Positions 7,416-13,546 of a stretch of DNA of 14,112 bases are shown piece by piece. Each line of letters begins with the position of its first letter. Position 1 is the stretch's first letter. The stretch covers positions 1-14,112 of the forward strand of contig JAKIWU010000019.1 of NCBI GenBank assembly GCA_022749905.1. The letters run 5' to 3'. The notes beneath the pieces were generated by a model, which made no database searches, was not told where the DNA came from, and saw only the letters and a list, made by a program, of their open reading frames with translations. A program made the position numbers and the translations under genes. The stretch is from Thermoplasmata archaeon (GTDB taxonomy: Archaea > Thermoplasmatota > Thermoplasmata > Lutacidiplasmatales > UBA184).

Positions 7416-8690
7416 GTGGCGCCGTCCGGCGGCCGACTTTTCGACATGCTCCTCGAGCACGGAGTGCCCGAGCGCGGAGCCCGGATCTACCTCGCGGCAT
7501 GCCGGGAGGGACCGAGGACCGCGGCGGAGCTCGCGCGCGCGTCGGCGGTGAACCGGGTCGAGGCCTACCGGCACATTCGCCAGCTCGAGGCGGCGGGCCT
7601 TCTACGATCCGCGGGCCAGAGGCCGCTGCGGTTCCAGGCGCTCACGCCGGAGGAGCTCATCAGCCGGTGGATCCGCGGCGCGACGGAGCGACTCCGCCGG
7701 CTCGAATCGGACCGGGACAAGGCGCTCTCGGACATCCAGGAGGGCTTCCTCGAGGTGGAGACGGCCGATCCGAAGAAGTTCACCGTCATCGAGGGCTCCG
7801 ACCCTATCTCGCGCGCGCTCGTGCGCCGGATCGGGACGACGGAGAAGGAGATCCACGCCGCGGTACCGGGGGTGGCGCTCGCCTCGCTCGTGGAAGGCGG
7901 GGTCGACCGCGCGCTGAAAGAGGCCCGATCGCGCGGTGTCCGCGTCCAGCTCGTCACCGAGGTGACGCTCGCGAATCGCACCGAGGCGAAGCATCTCGGT
8001 GCGATCGCCGAGCTGCGTCACAGTCCCCGACCAGTGACCCATCAGGCCTGGACCCTCGACCGGCGAGGCGCGCTGGTACACCTCTCGGAGTCGGCCTCAC
8101 GCTCGGGCCGAGCGCACGCTCGCGTCGCGCTCTGGTCGAACTCCCCTTCCTTCCGCGCCGTGACGTTCGATCACCTGCGTCACCTCTGGAACCGTGGCGT
8201 GCCGGCGACGACACGCCTCGTCGAGCTCGAAACCCCGGACGCGGTCACGATCCCAATCGGACCGAAGGGCGATTCCGAACCGTTCGATCGGTTGCGCGAG
8301 ATCGCCACGCTCGGCATGCGTGCGACCGGGATCACCGACCTCGGCCTCAAGGCCCCCGAGATGATCCAGATGATCGGCCACCAGATCGGTCGTCAGGTGG
8401 CCGAGGAGGTCGAGGGCGAGACGCCCGAAGAAGTGGCCCGGTCCCTCGTGGAGTACTATCGCGAGCGCGCCATGGGCCGACTCGAGATCACGCGCGCGCG
8501 CCCGCTCACCCTCCGCATCTCGGGCTGCTTCGCGTGCGTGAAGCAATCGCCCGAGATCGGCCGGATGATGTGCCCCGCCGTCATCGAGTCCGCGCTCGAG
8601 ACCCGCCTCGGGGCCCACGTCGAGGTCTCCCGCCCGGATCCGAGCCACCACGCGACCCGCGGGTGCATGTTCACCGTCACCACGAACTGA
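7416..8690 (+). CDS. TrmB-like transcriptional regulator with C-terminal V4R-like domain
   Basis: This 424-residue protein has an N-terminal winged helix of TrmB type (about 5-80; GARIYLAACREGPRTAAELA then the recognition helix NRVEAYRHIRQLEAAGLL), a short coiled region (about 85-112), and a TrmB-type PLD-like sensor domain (about 120-270; FTVIEGSDPISRALVRRI, then ALKEARSRGVRVQLVTEV). A third domain (about 300-424) resembles the V4R fold: Cys371, Cys374, Cys386, His411/His412 and Cys417, ending RGCMFTV like the V4R tail GxxxCxF. V4R domains bind small ligands or metals, so the protein may sense a hydrophobic compound, metal or redox state. The GTG start is placed by the TATA box 25 nt upstream. 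The ligand and targets cannot be read from the sequence. Autoregulation is suggested by the inverted repeat beside its promoter. Confidence 0.8.
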   Translation: MAPSGGRLFDMLLEHGVPERGARIYLAACREGPRTAAELARASAVNRVEAYRHIRQLEAAGLLRSAGQRPLRFQALTPEELISRWIRGATERLRRLESDRDKALSDIQEGFLEVETADPKKFTVIEGSDPISRALVRRIGTTEKEIHAAVPGVALASLVEGGVDRALKEARSRGVRVQLVTEVTLANRTEAKHLGAIAELRHSPRPVTHQAWTLDRRGALVHLSESASRSGRAHARVALWSNSPSFRAVTFDHLRHLWNRGVPATTRLVELETPDAVTIPIGPKGDSEPFDRLREIATLGMRATGITDLGLKAPEMIQMIGHQIGRQVAEEVEGETPEEVARSLVEYYRERAMGRLEITRARPLTLRISGCFACVKQSPEIGRMMCPAVIESALETRLGAHVEVSRPDPSHHATRGCMFTVTTN

Positions 8691-8699
8691 TCCCAAGCC

Positions 8700-8717
8700 C
8701 CGGGGGCACCCCCCCGG
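8700..8717 (+). terminator. GC-rich hairpin after the regulator gene
   Basis: CCGGGGG (8700-8706) and CCCCCGG (8711-8717) form a perfect 7-bp stem with loop CACC, beginning 10 nt after the TGA at 8690. No T-tract follows, so this is not a classical archaeal terminator. It may stabilise the 3' end of the message or mark the end of transcription. Confidence 0.35.
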
Positions 8718-8733
8718 ATCGGGACCCTCGGCG

Positions 8734-8740
8734 CTTATCC
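8734..8740 (+). promoter_or_regulatory. TATA-like box of the DUF4760-like gene
   Basis: CTTATCC lies centred 27 nt before the ATG at 8764, giving the same CTTA-type box and leaderless geometry as pheS and mcmA. Confidence 0.55.
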
Positions 8741-8763
8741 ATCGACAGCGGAATCCGCGGAGC

Positions 8764-9327
8764 ATGGCCTCGATCGACCTCGCGACCTGGGCGACGATCC
8801 TCGGGACATGGATCCTCGTCGTCGGGACCCTCGTCTTCGCCTACTGGCAGCTCCGGCAGGCCCAGCGCCTGCATTCCTCGACGACGCTCCTCGACCTCAG
8901 GGAGCGATTCTACAGCCCGAGAATGCGCCAGGCCCGCCGCGACCTCAGCACCTGGCTTCTGAAGGAGACACGAGGCGAGGAGCCGGAGGACTGGGAGGTG
9001 GGCATCTTCTTCGAGCTCATGGGCGCCCTGACGCGGACCAAGGTCCTCGAGAAGCGCATGGTCTGGAGCGCCTTCGCGACGTGGATCACCGCCTACCACT
9101 ATTGCATGACGCATCCGGTGGATCTCCTCGCGAAGTGGCGCGGCGAGAGCAACGACCCGTTGATCTTCGCCGAGTTCGAGTGGCTTGCAACGACCATGCT
9201 CGACATGGATCGCCGCCTTGCGCCCGGCGCGCACGATCCGCGGACCTCGGCTTCGGACGCTCAGTACGTGCTCGAGAGCGAGTCGCACTTGCGGCTCCCC
9301 CCCGAGCCTCTCGACACGCGCGCCTAG
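8764..9327 (+). CDS. One-TM membrane protein resembling DUF4760
   Basis: This 187-residue protein has a single N-terminal transmembrane helix (about 9-29, ATWATILGTWILVVGTLVFAY), then a basic amphipathic stretch (WQLRQAQRLHSSTTLLDL) and an alpha-helical soluble domain (about 40-150; FYSPRMRQARRDLSTWLL, FFELMGALTRTKVLEKRMVW). This layout (TM, WQLRQ-type linker, helical domain with a FYSPxMRxARR motif) is that of the widespread uncharacterised DUF4760-type proteins. No catalytic motif is seen. The helical domain would face the cytoplasm if the short N terminus is outside. It has its own promoter and ends 7 bp from the end of the converging polB gene, so it is not in an operon with either neighbour. 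The family call is by eye; the function is unknown. Confidence 0.75.
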   Translation: MASIDLATWATILGTWILVVGTLVFAYWQLRQAQRLHSSTTLLDLRERFYSPRMRQARRDLSTWLLKETRGEEPEDWEVGIFFELMGALTRTKVLEKRMVWSAFATWITAYHYCMTHPVDLLAKWRGESNDPLIFAEFEWLATTMLDMDRRLAPGAHDPRTSASDAQYVLESESHLRLPPEPLDTRA

Positions 9328-9334
9328 CGCGGTC

Positions 9335-11671
9335 TCATGGGGCGCCCGCCCCGATCCACGGCCCAGCGGTCGGCCCGATCAGGGCCCGCTGTCCCGGCCG
9401 TTCGAGCGATCGGTAGTCCCGCCTCGCCGCTCCCCGCGCTCGCCCTCGCGCGTCCTTCCATCCCCAGCCTTCGAGCACGCGCTCCTCGGTCCATCCGAAC
9501 GGCGCGAAGAGGGTCGCGAAGCTCCGGGCCAGGAGTCGCACGTACGCCCCGACATCGTACCGCTCCTCGCCGGTGACGAGCTCGGCCGCGACCGCCTTCC
9601 GACGCCAGTCCCGCGAGGAAGCTTCGGTGACCAGGAAGCGCACCTTGTCCCCGGGCTCCCGTACGAGGCCGAGCGCGCCCAGCTGCCGCAGCGCGGCGAC
9701 TGCGGCCGAGAGGTGCGTGTACGCCTCGACCGATTGGGCCACCCGCTGCGTGATGAGGAGCTCGTCCCGCGGCCATCGGCCCTCCGCGAGCGTTCGGGCG
9801 CGCGCTCTCCCGAGCTCGAGCGCGTCCCCCATCGCGGTTCGAAACGCGGCTCCGTCTTCCGCGCGGCCGAGCACCGTGAGCACCTCCTCCTGCACCCCCT
9901 TGACGAACCGGCAGGTGTCCCCGCGCCGGACCTCGATGCCGCGGATCTTGAAGCTCCCGTCCTCGAAGCGGCCGTAGTAGCGCTGCGGCACCCCGAGGCC
10001 GTACTGCGCATCGGGGAGGAAGACGATCCACCGATAGCGCCCCTCGTACCCGAGCGGAAGCCCGGTGCGCTCCTCCACCCGCCGGCAGAACGCCTCGGCG
10101 TCCGAGCTCCCGTTCGCGGTCATCCAGAGCGAATCGACGATCCCGTGGAGGACCTGCCAGCCGGCCTCGCGCGCCCAGCCGATGAGCTCGGTGAGCACCT
10201 CGCGGGCGTAGGCGTTGATCGCCTCGTGGCACTCGATCCGGCCGAACCGTGCGTTCCGGTACCCCTGGTAGCCGAAGCTCGTGACGAGGACCCACTTCCA
10301 CGCCTGGCAGAGATCGGAGAAGCGCTCCCGCTCCGCCCCGGTCGTCGTCTTCTTCCCTTCCCGGAAGCGCCTGCGCCGCGTGAGGATCGGCGCGAGGGTC
10401 TCCGGCACCACGCCGCGCCGCAGCGTGCACGATCGGTAGCCTAGGCCCGGGGCCACGTGGGGGCTCTCGGGGCAGCACGGGCAGTCGAGCGTCTCGAGGG
10501 AGAGGTTGTGGCGGACCATGATCGACGGGTAGAGGGAGACGAAGTCGAACTCGTCGACGCTCTCGTGGAGCCCGACCGGCGGCATCAGGATGAGGCCGCC
10601 GCGGTCGGCGGCGACGAGGAGGCGCGCGCTCTTCGGCCGCTCGGGGAGGTTCTTCTTCCACGGGATGTGGACCCCGCGGCGGAGCGCGCAGGCGACCTCC
10701 ATCGCGGAGAACGCCGTCCCAGGCGACTGGCGGGTGATCGTCTCGAGCCCCATGCACGCGAGCCGTGCGACGTCGAGGAAGCCGACGAGGGTCACGTTGT
10801 CGACGAACTGCTCGTCGAGGTCGAGGTGCAGGCGCCCCGGGAACGAGAACGTCGGCCGGCGGTGGTACACCCGGCCGTAGCTCACGTAGGAGGATCCCCT
10901 GCGCTCGAGTCCGAACGCCACGGGCTCGCGGCCGAGGAAGAACTCGCGCTCGGTGAGCCCCCAGGCGAGCGCCCGCCGGTAGAGGTGTGGCACGTCGAAG
11001 GCGTCCCCGCCCCGCGTCCAGAGGACGTCCGGGTCCTGCCGCTGCACCGCCTCGGCGACCGCCGTGAGGAGCTCCCCTTCGTCCGGCGCCTCCACGACGT
11101 CGCCGCCGACCCGGACCCGCGCGACCGGATCCGTCGCGTGTGCGGGCCGTCCCGGCCGGGCTCCGACCACCTCGACCGCGAGCTCCGCGGACCGGAGCGG
11201 CGGGGGGGCGTACTCCGTGACCGAGGCGTCCTCGAGAGCGACGACCTGCTGTCCGCTCCACGCGACCGGGGCGCACGGGTAGAGGTGCTGCTCGATGTAG
11301 TACTGCTGCGGCGCGGTCAGGTCGACGTCGAAGAGCTGGTAGGCGACGCAGCCACCCTCCTCATCGATCTCCCGTGCGAGCCCGCGGCGGTGCCGGTGCG
11401 CGTCCGGGGTGACCTCGAGCGCCGGATGGAGCCGGTCCGCCGGGTCGAAGAGCGACGTGCGGATCCGGCCCATCGTCTGCCGTCCGATCTTCTCCCGGCC
11501 GTCGAGCCATGCTCCGAGCTCCGCGAGGCGATCGGGCCCCGCGACGGCGTAGAACGGCGGCTGGTACGGGACCTCGACCCGGTGCACCGGCCCGTCCTTC
11601 TCCCGGATCCAGAGCAGGACCGCCTGCCCCGCCCGCGCCGAGGTGATGTCGAGGAGCCAGCCCCTCGGCAT
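9335..11671 (-). CDS. Family-B DNA polymerase, PolB2-like, with degenerate exonuclease and motif C
   Basis: This 778-residue protein is the normal length of archaeal family-B polymerases. Catalytic motif A is intact (DFVSLYPSIM, Asp376). Motif B is degenerate: Lys459 is kept but the usual NSxYG reads VTSFG (463-467), followed by YQGYRNARFG. Motif C, normally YGDTDS, reads HGIVDS (509-514), so the first Asp is Ile511 while metal-binding Asp513 remains. The thumb-side KxRG element is present (KIRGIEVRR, 575-583). Exonuclease motif I, normally DIE, reads EVV (167-169), while ExoII keeps Asp226 (DAFDVPHL). Proofreading is therefore probably lost, while slow or lesion-bypass synthesis remains possible because both metal Asp residues (376, 513) survive. 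This pattern matches the archaeal PolB2 group, regarded as inactivated or specialised for damage tolerance. It is the last gene of a three-gene operon, starting 6 bp after the preceding stop. It is not expected to be the replicative polymerase. Confidence 0.9.
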   Translation of the reverse strand: MPRGWLLDITSARAGQAVLLWIREKDGPVHRVEVPYQPPFYAVAGPDRLAELGAWLDGREKIGRQTMGRIRTSLFDPADRLHPALEVTPDAHRHRRGLAREIDEEGGCVAYQLFDVDLTAPQQYYIEQHLYPCAPVAWSGQQVVALEDASVTEYAPPPLRSAELAVEVVGARPGRPAHATDPVARVRVGGDVVEAPDEGELLTAVAEAVQRQDPDVLWTRGGDAFDVPHLYRRALAWGLTEREFFLGREPVAFGLERRGSSYVSYGRVYHRRPTFSFPGRLHLDLDEQFVDNVTLVGFLDVARLACMGLETITRQSPGTAFSAMEVACALRRGVHIPWKKNLPERPKSARLLVAADRGGLILMPPVGLHESVDEFDFVSLYPSIMVRHNLSLETLDCPCCPESPHVAPGLGYRSCTLRRGVVPETLAPILTRRRRFREGKKTTTGAERERFSDLCQAWKWVLVTSFGYQGYRNARFGRIECHEAINAYAREVLTELIGWAREAGWQVLHGIVDSLWMTANGSSDAEAFCRRVEERTGLPLGYEGRYRWIVFLPDAQYGLGVPQRYYGRFEDGSFKIRGIEVRRGDTCRFVKGVQEEVLTVLGRAEDGAAFRTAMGDALELGRARARTLAEGRWPRDELLITQRVAQSVEAYTHLSAAVAALRQLGALGLVREPGDKVRFLVTEASSRDWRRKAVAAELVTGEERYDVGAYVRLLARSFATLFAPFGWTEERVLEGWGWKDARGRARGAARRDYRSLERPGQRALIGPTAGPWIGAGAP

Positions 11672-11677
11672 CGCGCC

Positions 11678-11971
11678 CTACGGCCCCGCGTCGGCGAAGC
11701 TCTCGAGCGGGCCGGTCGACACGCCGATCCTCGGCGGCCGTTTCTCCCCGAGCTCGCGGAAGAGCTCGACGAGCAGGGAGAGGACGGCCCGCTCCACGAG
11801 GTCCCCGCTCGTCATCATCGTCCCCTGGGGGATGTAGCGGCGGGCCGCGACGACGAGCTCCTGGAACGCCTCCCGGTCGGCGGGCTGGGTGAGCGATCGC
11901 CCGAACTCCCGCTCCCAGCGGGCGAGGAGCTCGGTCAGGGCGTCGCGGTAGGTAGGGACGGTCCGTCCCAT
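11678..11971 (-). CDS. 97-residue helical protein of the polB2 operon, family unknown
   Basis: This small, mostly alpha-helical and charged protein starts MGRTVPTYRD and ends SFADAGP. Predicted helices are about 7-24 (TYRDALTELLARWEREFG), 31-45 (ADREAFQELVVAARRY) and 55-76 (SGDLVERAVLSLLVELFREL). There is no signal peptide, TM segment, Cys or recognisable motif. The ATG at 11971 is supported by a strong SD, GGAGGG (complement of 11980-11985), eight bases upstream. The first 37 bases overlap the end of the RecA-like gene in another frame, and the polB2 start follows 6 bp after its stop, so translation of the three genes is coupled. Its position between a RecA-like protein and a polymerase suggests an accessory or bridging subunit. 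That is inference from context only. Confidence 0.8.
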   Translation of the reverse strand: MGRTVPTYRDALTELLARWEREFGRSLTQPADREAFQELVVAARRYIPQGTMMTSGDLVERAVLSLLVELFRELGEKRPPRIGVSTGPLESFADAGP

Positions 11972-12774
11972 CGCTCGATCCCTCCGTACGCCGCCGGGTC
12001 GGTCTCGTAGGCCTCGAGGTGCCGCTGGTGCGGGGCGAGCGCCACGAGCTCGAGGCTCTCCTCGGTCGCTCCCGCCTCGACGCGGACGCTGCCGGGGCCG
12101 TGGGGCACGAGCCGGAGGGTCGCCCCTGTCGGCAGGCCGTGCTCCTCCCACGGGATCCCGTCATCGGGTCCGTACCGGACCAGGAGCAGCGGACGGTGGA
12201 GCGCCCGGGCGAACTGGCCGAGACGGCGGGCGAGGTACGGGCGCAGGGCGGCCCGCTCGTAGTCGAGCACCTCCTCCTGCTCGAGGAGCGCCGAGGGATC
12301 GGCGGCGACGAGGAGGTCGGCGGGGACGGCCTCCCCCACCTCGTCGTCCGCCCAGGTCTCGAGAAGGGTGACCATCTGGTGGGCGGTGAACGCGCGGGCG
12401 ATCCGGATGCGGTCGAGGAGCTCATCGGCGGAAACCTTCCAGAGGCGGCCGAGGGCGGCGATGGTGTACGGGGCGAACCGGTTCGCGCCGTCCCGCACGG
12501 AGACGGTGCCCTCGGCAGCAGCGATCGCGGCGAGAAGGAAGGAGAGGAAGCCGGAGACGAGCGCGGGAGGGCCCCGCAGGTGGGTGGCCCGGCCGGGGAC
12601 GAACTTGGGTTCGAGCCAGCGAAAGATGCCCGGAGAGGACGGGAACAGTCGCCCCCTCTCGGCCTGCGCGATCCGGGAGGCCGGGTAGAGGAGGGGACGT
12701 GGAAGGAGGATCGGGAACGGGTCGATCCCGAGATCGGGGGCCAAGGAGAGATCGAGGGCCGGCGTTGCGCTCAT
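11935..12774 (-). CDS. RecA/RadA-like protein with a degenerate ATPase site
   Basis: This 279-residue protein follows the RadA/Rad51 core layout. Residues 65-86 occupy the P-loop position (RGPPALVSGFLSFLLAAI) but lack GKT. Residues 89-140 match the RadA segment after Walker A (RDGANRFAPYTIAALGRLW, then SADELLDRIRIARAFTAHQM, compare DEVLDNIYVARAYNSEHQM). Residues 152-162 sit at Walker B (ADLLVAADPSA) with the Asp shifted or lost. Residues 166-200 resemble the helix plus strand before RadA loop 2 (YLARRLGQFARALHRPLLLVRYG), and 213-235 resemble the final core strands (LPTGATLRLVPHGPGSVRVEAG). It probably cannot hydrolyse ATP and would act as a structural paralog, as ImuA does in bacterial mutasomes. 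I chose the ATG at 12774; an in-frame GTG at 12786 would add four residues. It is the first gene of the operon. Confidence 0.72.
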   Translation of the reverse strand: MSATPALDLSLAPDLGIDPFPILLPRPLLYPASRIAQAERGRLFPSSPGIFRWLEPKFVPGRATHLRGPPALVSGFLSFLLAAIAAAEGTVSVRDGANRFAPYTIAALGRLWKVSADELLDRIRIARAFTAHQMVTLLETWADDEVGEAVPADLLVAADPSALLEQEEVLDYERAALRPYLARRLGQFARALHRPLLLVRYGPDDGIPWEEHGLPTGATLRLVPHGPGSVRVEAGATEESLELVALAPHQRHLEAYETDPAAYGGIERWDGPSLPTATP

Positions 12775-12805
12775 CGAGAACCCCACTCCTGCGTGGGACC
12801 CCGCC

Positions 12806-12812
12806 GTTTAAC
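12806..12812 (-). promoter_or_regulatory. TATA-like box of the recA-like/97-aa/polB2 operon
   Basis: On the minus strand the sequence reads GGGTTAAACGGC in otherwise GC-rich DNA, centred at about 12809. A start 26 nt downstream falls near 12783, giving a leader of about 9 nt to the ATG at 12774. A 6-bp inverted repeat, GGGACC (12795-12800) and GGTCCC (12824-12829), brackets the box and could be an operator, though six bases may be chance. Confidence 0.5.
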
Positions 12813-12813
12813 C

Positions 12814-12833
12814 CCCGAAAGGAGGTCCCGAAA
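12814..12833 (-). repeat. Direct repeat TTTCGGG x2 just upstream of the polB2-operon TATA box
   Basis: CCCGAAA occurs at 12814-12820 and 12827-12833, spaced 13 bp. On the minus strand it reads TTTCGGG immediately upstream of the TATA box, the position of archaeal BRE and activator sites. The same CCGAAA core recurs further upstream. Confidence 0.35.
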
Positions 12834-12959
12834 CACCCTAGAGGGAATGCGTCGTTCCAAACACCGGAAACGGTGGCCGGAGCTCGGACCGTCGCATCGG
12901 ACCTTCCCTGCCGAAGCGCATCGTTCTGCCCGAACCGGTTCTTCGGCTCATCGAGGCTT

Positions 12960-13010
12960 TGTGCCGAAAGCTGGTCGCTGTGTCCAAAGCCCTAGCCGTG
13001 TGTCGAAAGG
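12960..13010. repeat. Three spaced 12-bp repeats, consensus TGTGYCSAAAGS
   Basis: TGTGCCGAAAGC (12960-12971), TGTGTCCAAAGC (12979-12990) and TGTGTCGAAAGG (12999-13010) start 19 and 20 bp apart, about two helical turns. Weaker copies of the core (TGCCGAAGC at 12909 and TGCCCGAAC at 12928) lie upstream with similar spacing. Regular spacing on one DNA face suggests a protein-binding array upstream of the polB2 operon. The units are too short and variable for a CRISPR array. Confidence 0.4.
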
Positions 13011-13035
13011 GGAGCTCGGGTCCCTCCTACCAAAA

Positions 13036-13052
13036 CCCGGGAGGTTCCCGGG
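13036..13052. repeat. Perfect 7-bp hairpin CCCGGGA-GGT-TCCCGGG
   Basis: The arms at 13036-13042 and 13046-13052 are exact reverse complements with a 3-nt loop. The hairpin lies in the gene-free region between the polB2 operon promoter and the low-GC patch. No T-tract adjoins it on either strand, so a terminator role is not supported; it could be part of a structured RNA or a protein site. Confidence 0.35.
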
Positions 13053-13224
13053 CCTCATGGGGTGCACACCTTGCAATACCTGGAGGGTTGCCCTCTAGCC
13101 AACTACCCGTCACTCAAGAGACAACGGCGCTCAGGTCGCGGTCAAAGTACTTCGAGCCAGGGGGTTCGTAAACCGCGGCTGTGTGAATGAATAGCGTGGT
13201 TATGAATGAACCGAGTCGCCGTTG

Positions 13225-13230
13225 AAAAAA
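13225..13230 (-). terminator. Oligo-T terminator of the low-GC minus-strand genes
   Basis: AAAAAA on the given strand reads TTTTTT on the minus strand, about 10 nt after the TAA at 13241-13243. Oligo-T runs are the archaeal intrinsic termination signal. A T5 run on the + strand (13238-13242) lies symmetrically opposite, so transcription could stop in both directions. Confidence 0.55.
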
Positions 13231-13240
13231 TCGATCGTTT

Positions 13241-13513
13241 TTAGCGGATTCTCACCCAACGACGCCACTTCGGCCGCTCTGAGTCGGGAGTGGGGGGCAG
13301 ACCGAGGATCGCAGAAAGGGCCACCAAGGCAACCCCCAGGAATCCGCGGAGCCAATCCGAACCCGTCCCCGCGTCTGTCAACGCCACCGTCGTGATCAAG
13401 ATTGTCCCAGCGAACACCCCGAAGAGCATTACGGCCCACTGGTACAGCGGTTTCATCGGTCGTGACAAATTGCCCAGAATCAAAGGCGTGGTCGGGTACG
13501 TGGGAGAATCCAT
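13241..13513 (-). CDS. Small two-TM membrane protein, possible partner or immunity protein
   Basis: This 90-residue protein has two hydrophobic helices, about 23-45 (LYQWAVMLFGVFAGTILITTVAL) and 55-73 (LRGFLGVALVALSAILGLP), and a basic C-terminal tail (SERPKWRRWVRIR) that would face the cytoplasm. The ATG at 13513 has GAGGT five bases upstream (complement of 13519-13523). The gene begins 33 bp after the stop of the upstream minus-strand gene and ends before an oligo-T terminator, so the two share a transcript. GC content and codon use are lower than in the rest of the window. No family is recognised. Small multi-TM proteins directly after a peptide precursor are often immunity proteins, but here this is inferred from position only. 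Confidence 0.65.
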   Translation of the reverse strand: MDSPTYPTTPLILGNLSRPMKPLYQWAVMLFGVFAGTILITTVALTDAGTGSDWLRGFLGVALVALSAILGLPPTPDSERPKWRRWVRIR

Positions 13514-13546
13514 GCACTACCTCAGGCGAATGCCGCCATTTGAAGT

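Larger units (their letters stand above)
12834..13224. other. Gene-free region between the polB2 operon and the low-GC patch
   Basis: I see no convincing gene here. The short open frames have no start signals, no conserved motifs and codon use unlike the neighbours. It contains the spaced TGTGYCSAAAGS repeats, the 13036-13052 hairpin, a smaller hairpin GAGGG-TTG-CCCTC (near 13083-13096) and two GAATGAA copies near 13185-13210. I looked for a tRNA on both strands and found no T-loop (GGTTCRAATCC) in a cloverleaf context; GGTTCGTAAACC near 13163 is only a short hairpin. GC content falls along this stretch toward the low-GC patch. Confidence 0.5.

Noticed and set aside
7220..8962. Long + strand frame across rpsB, the regulator and the next gene (about 580 codons)
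   Set aside because: It crosses three well-supported genes and two promoters out of frame, with Arg/Pro-rich shadow composition.
9335..11671. Replicative PolB (PolB1/PolB3) annotation for the polymerase
   Set aside because: ExoI is lost and motif C is HGIVDS. Replicative family-B enzymes keep both DIE and YGDTDS.
10457..12010. Long open frame on the + strand opposite polB2 (about 517 codons)
   Set aside because: Its product is a Glu/Arg/Val/Asp-rich low-complexity string with no motifs, the expected antisense shadow of a GC-rich gene. The minus strand carries clear polymerase motifs over the same bases.
12960..13010. Short CRISPR array
   Set aside because: Repeat units of 12 bp with 7-8 bp gaps and base changes between copies do not fit CRISPR repeats (about 24-37 bp) with spacers, and no cas gene is present.
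13030..13180. Possible tRNA gene (GGTTCGTAAACC and GGTAGTTGG-like strings)
   Set aside because: No cloverleaf could be built on either strand. The T-loop consensus and a 7-bp acceptor stem are absent.
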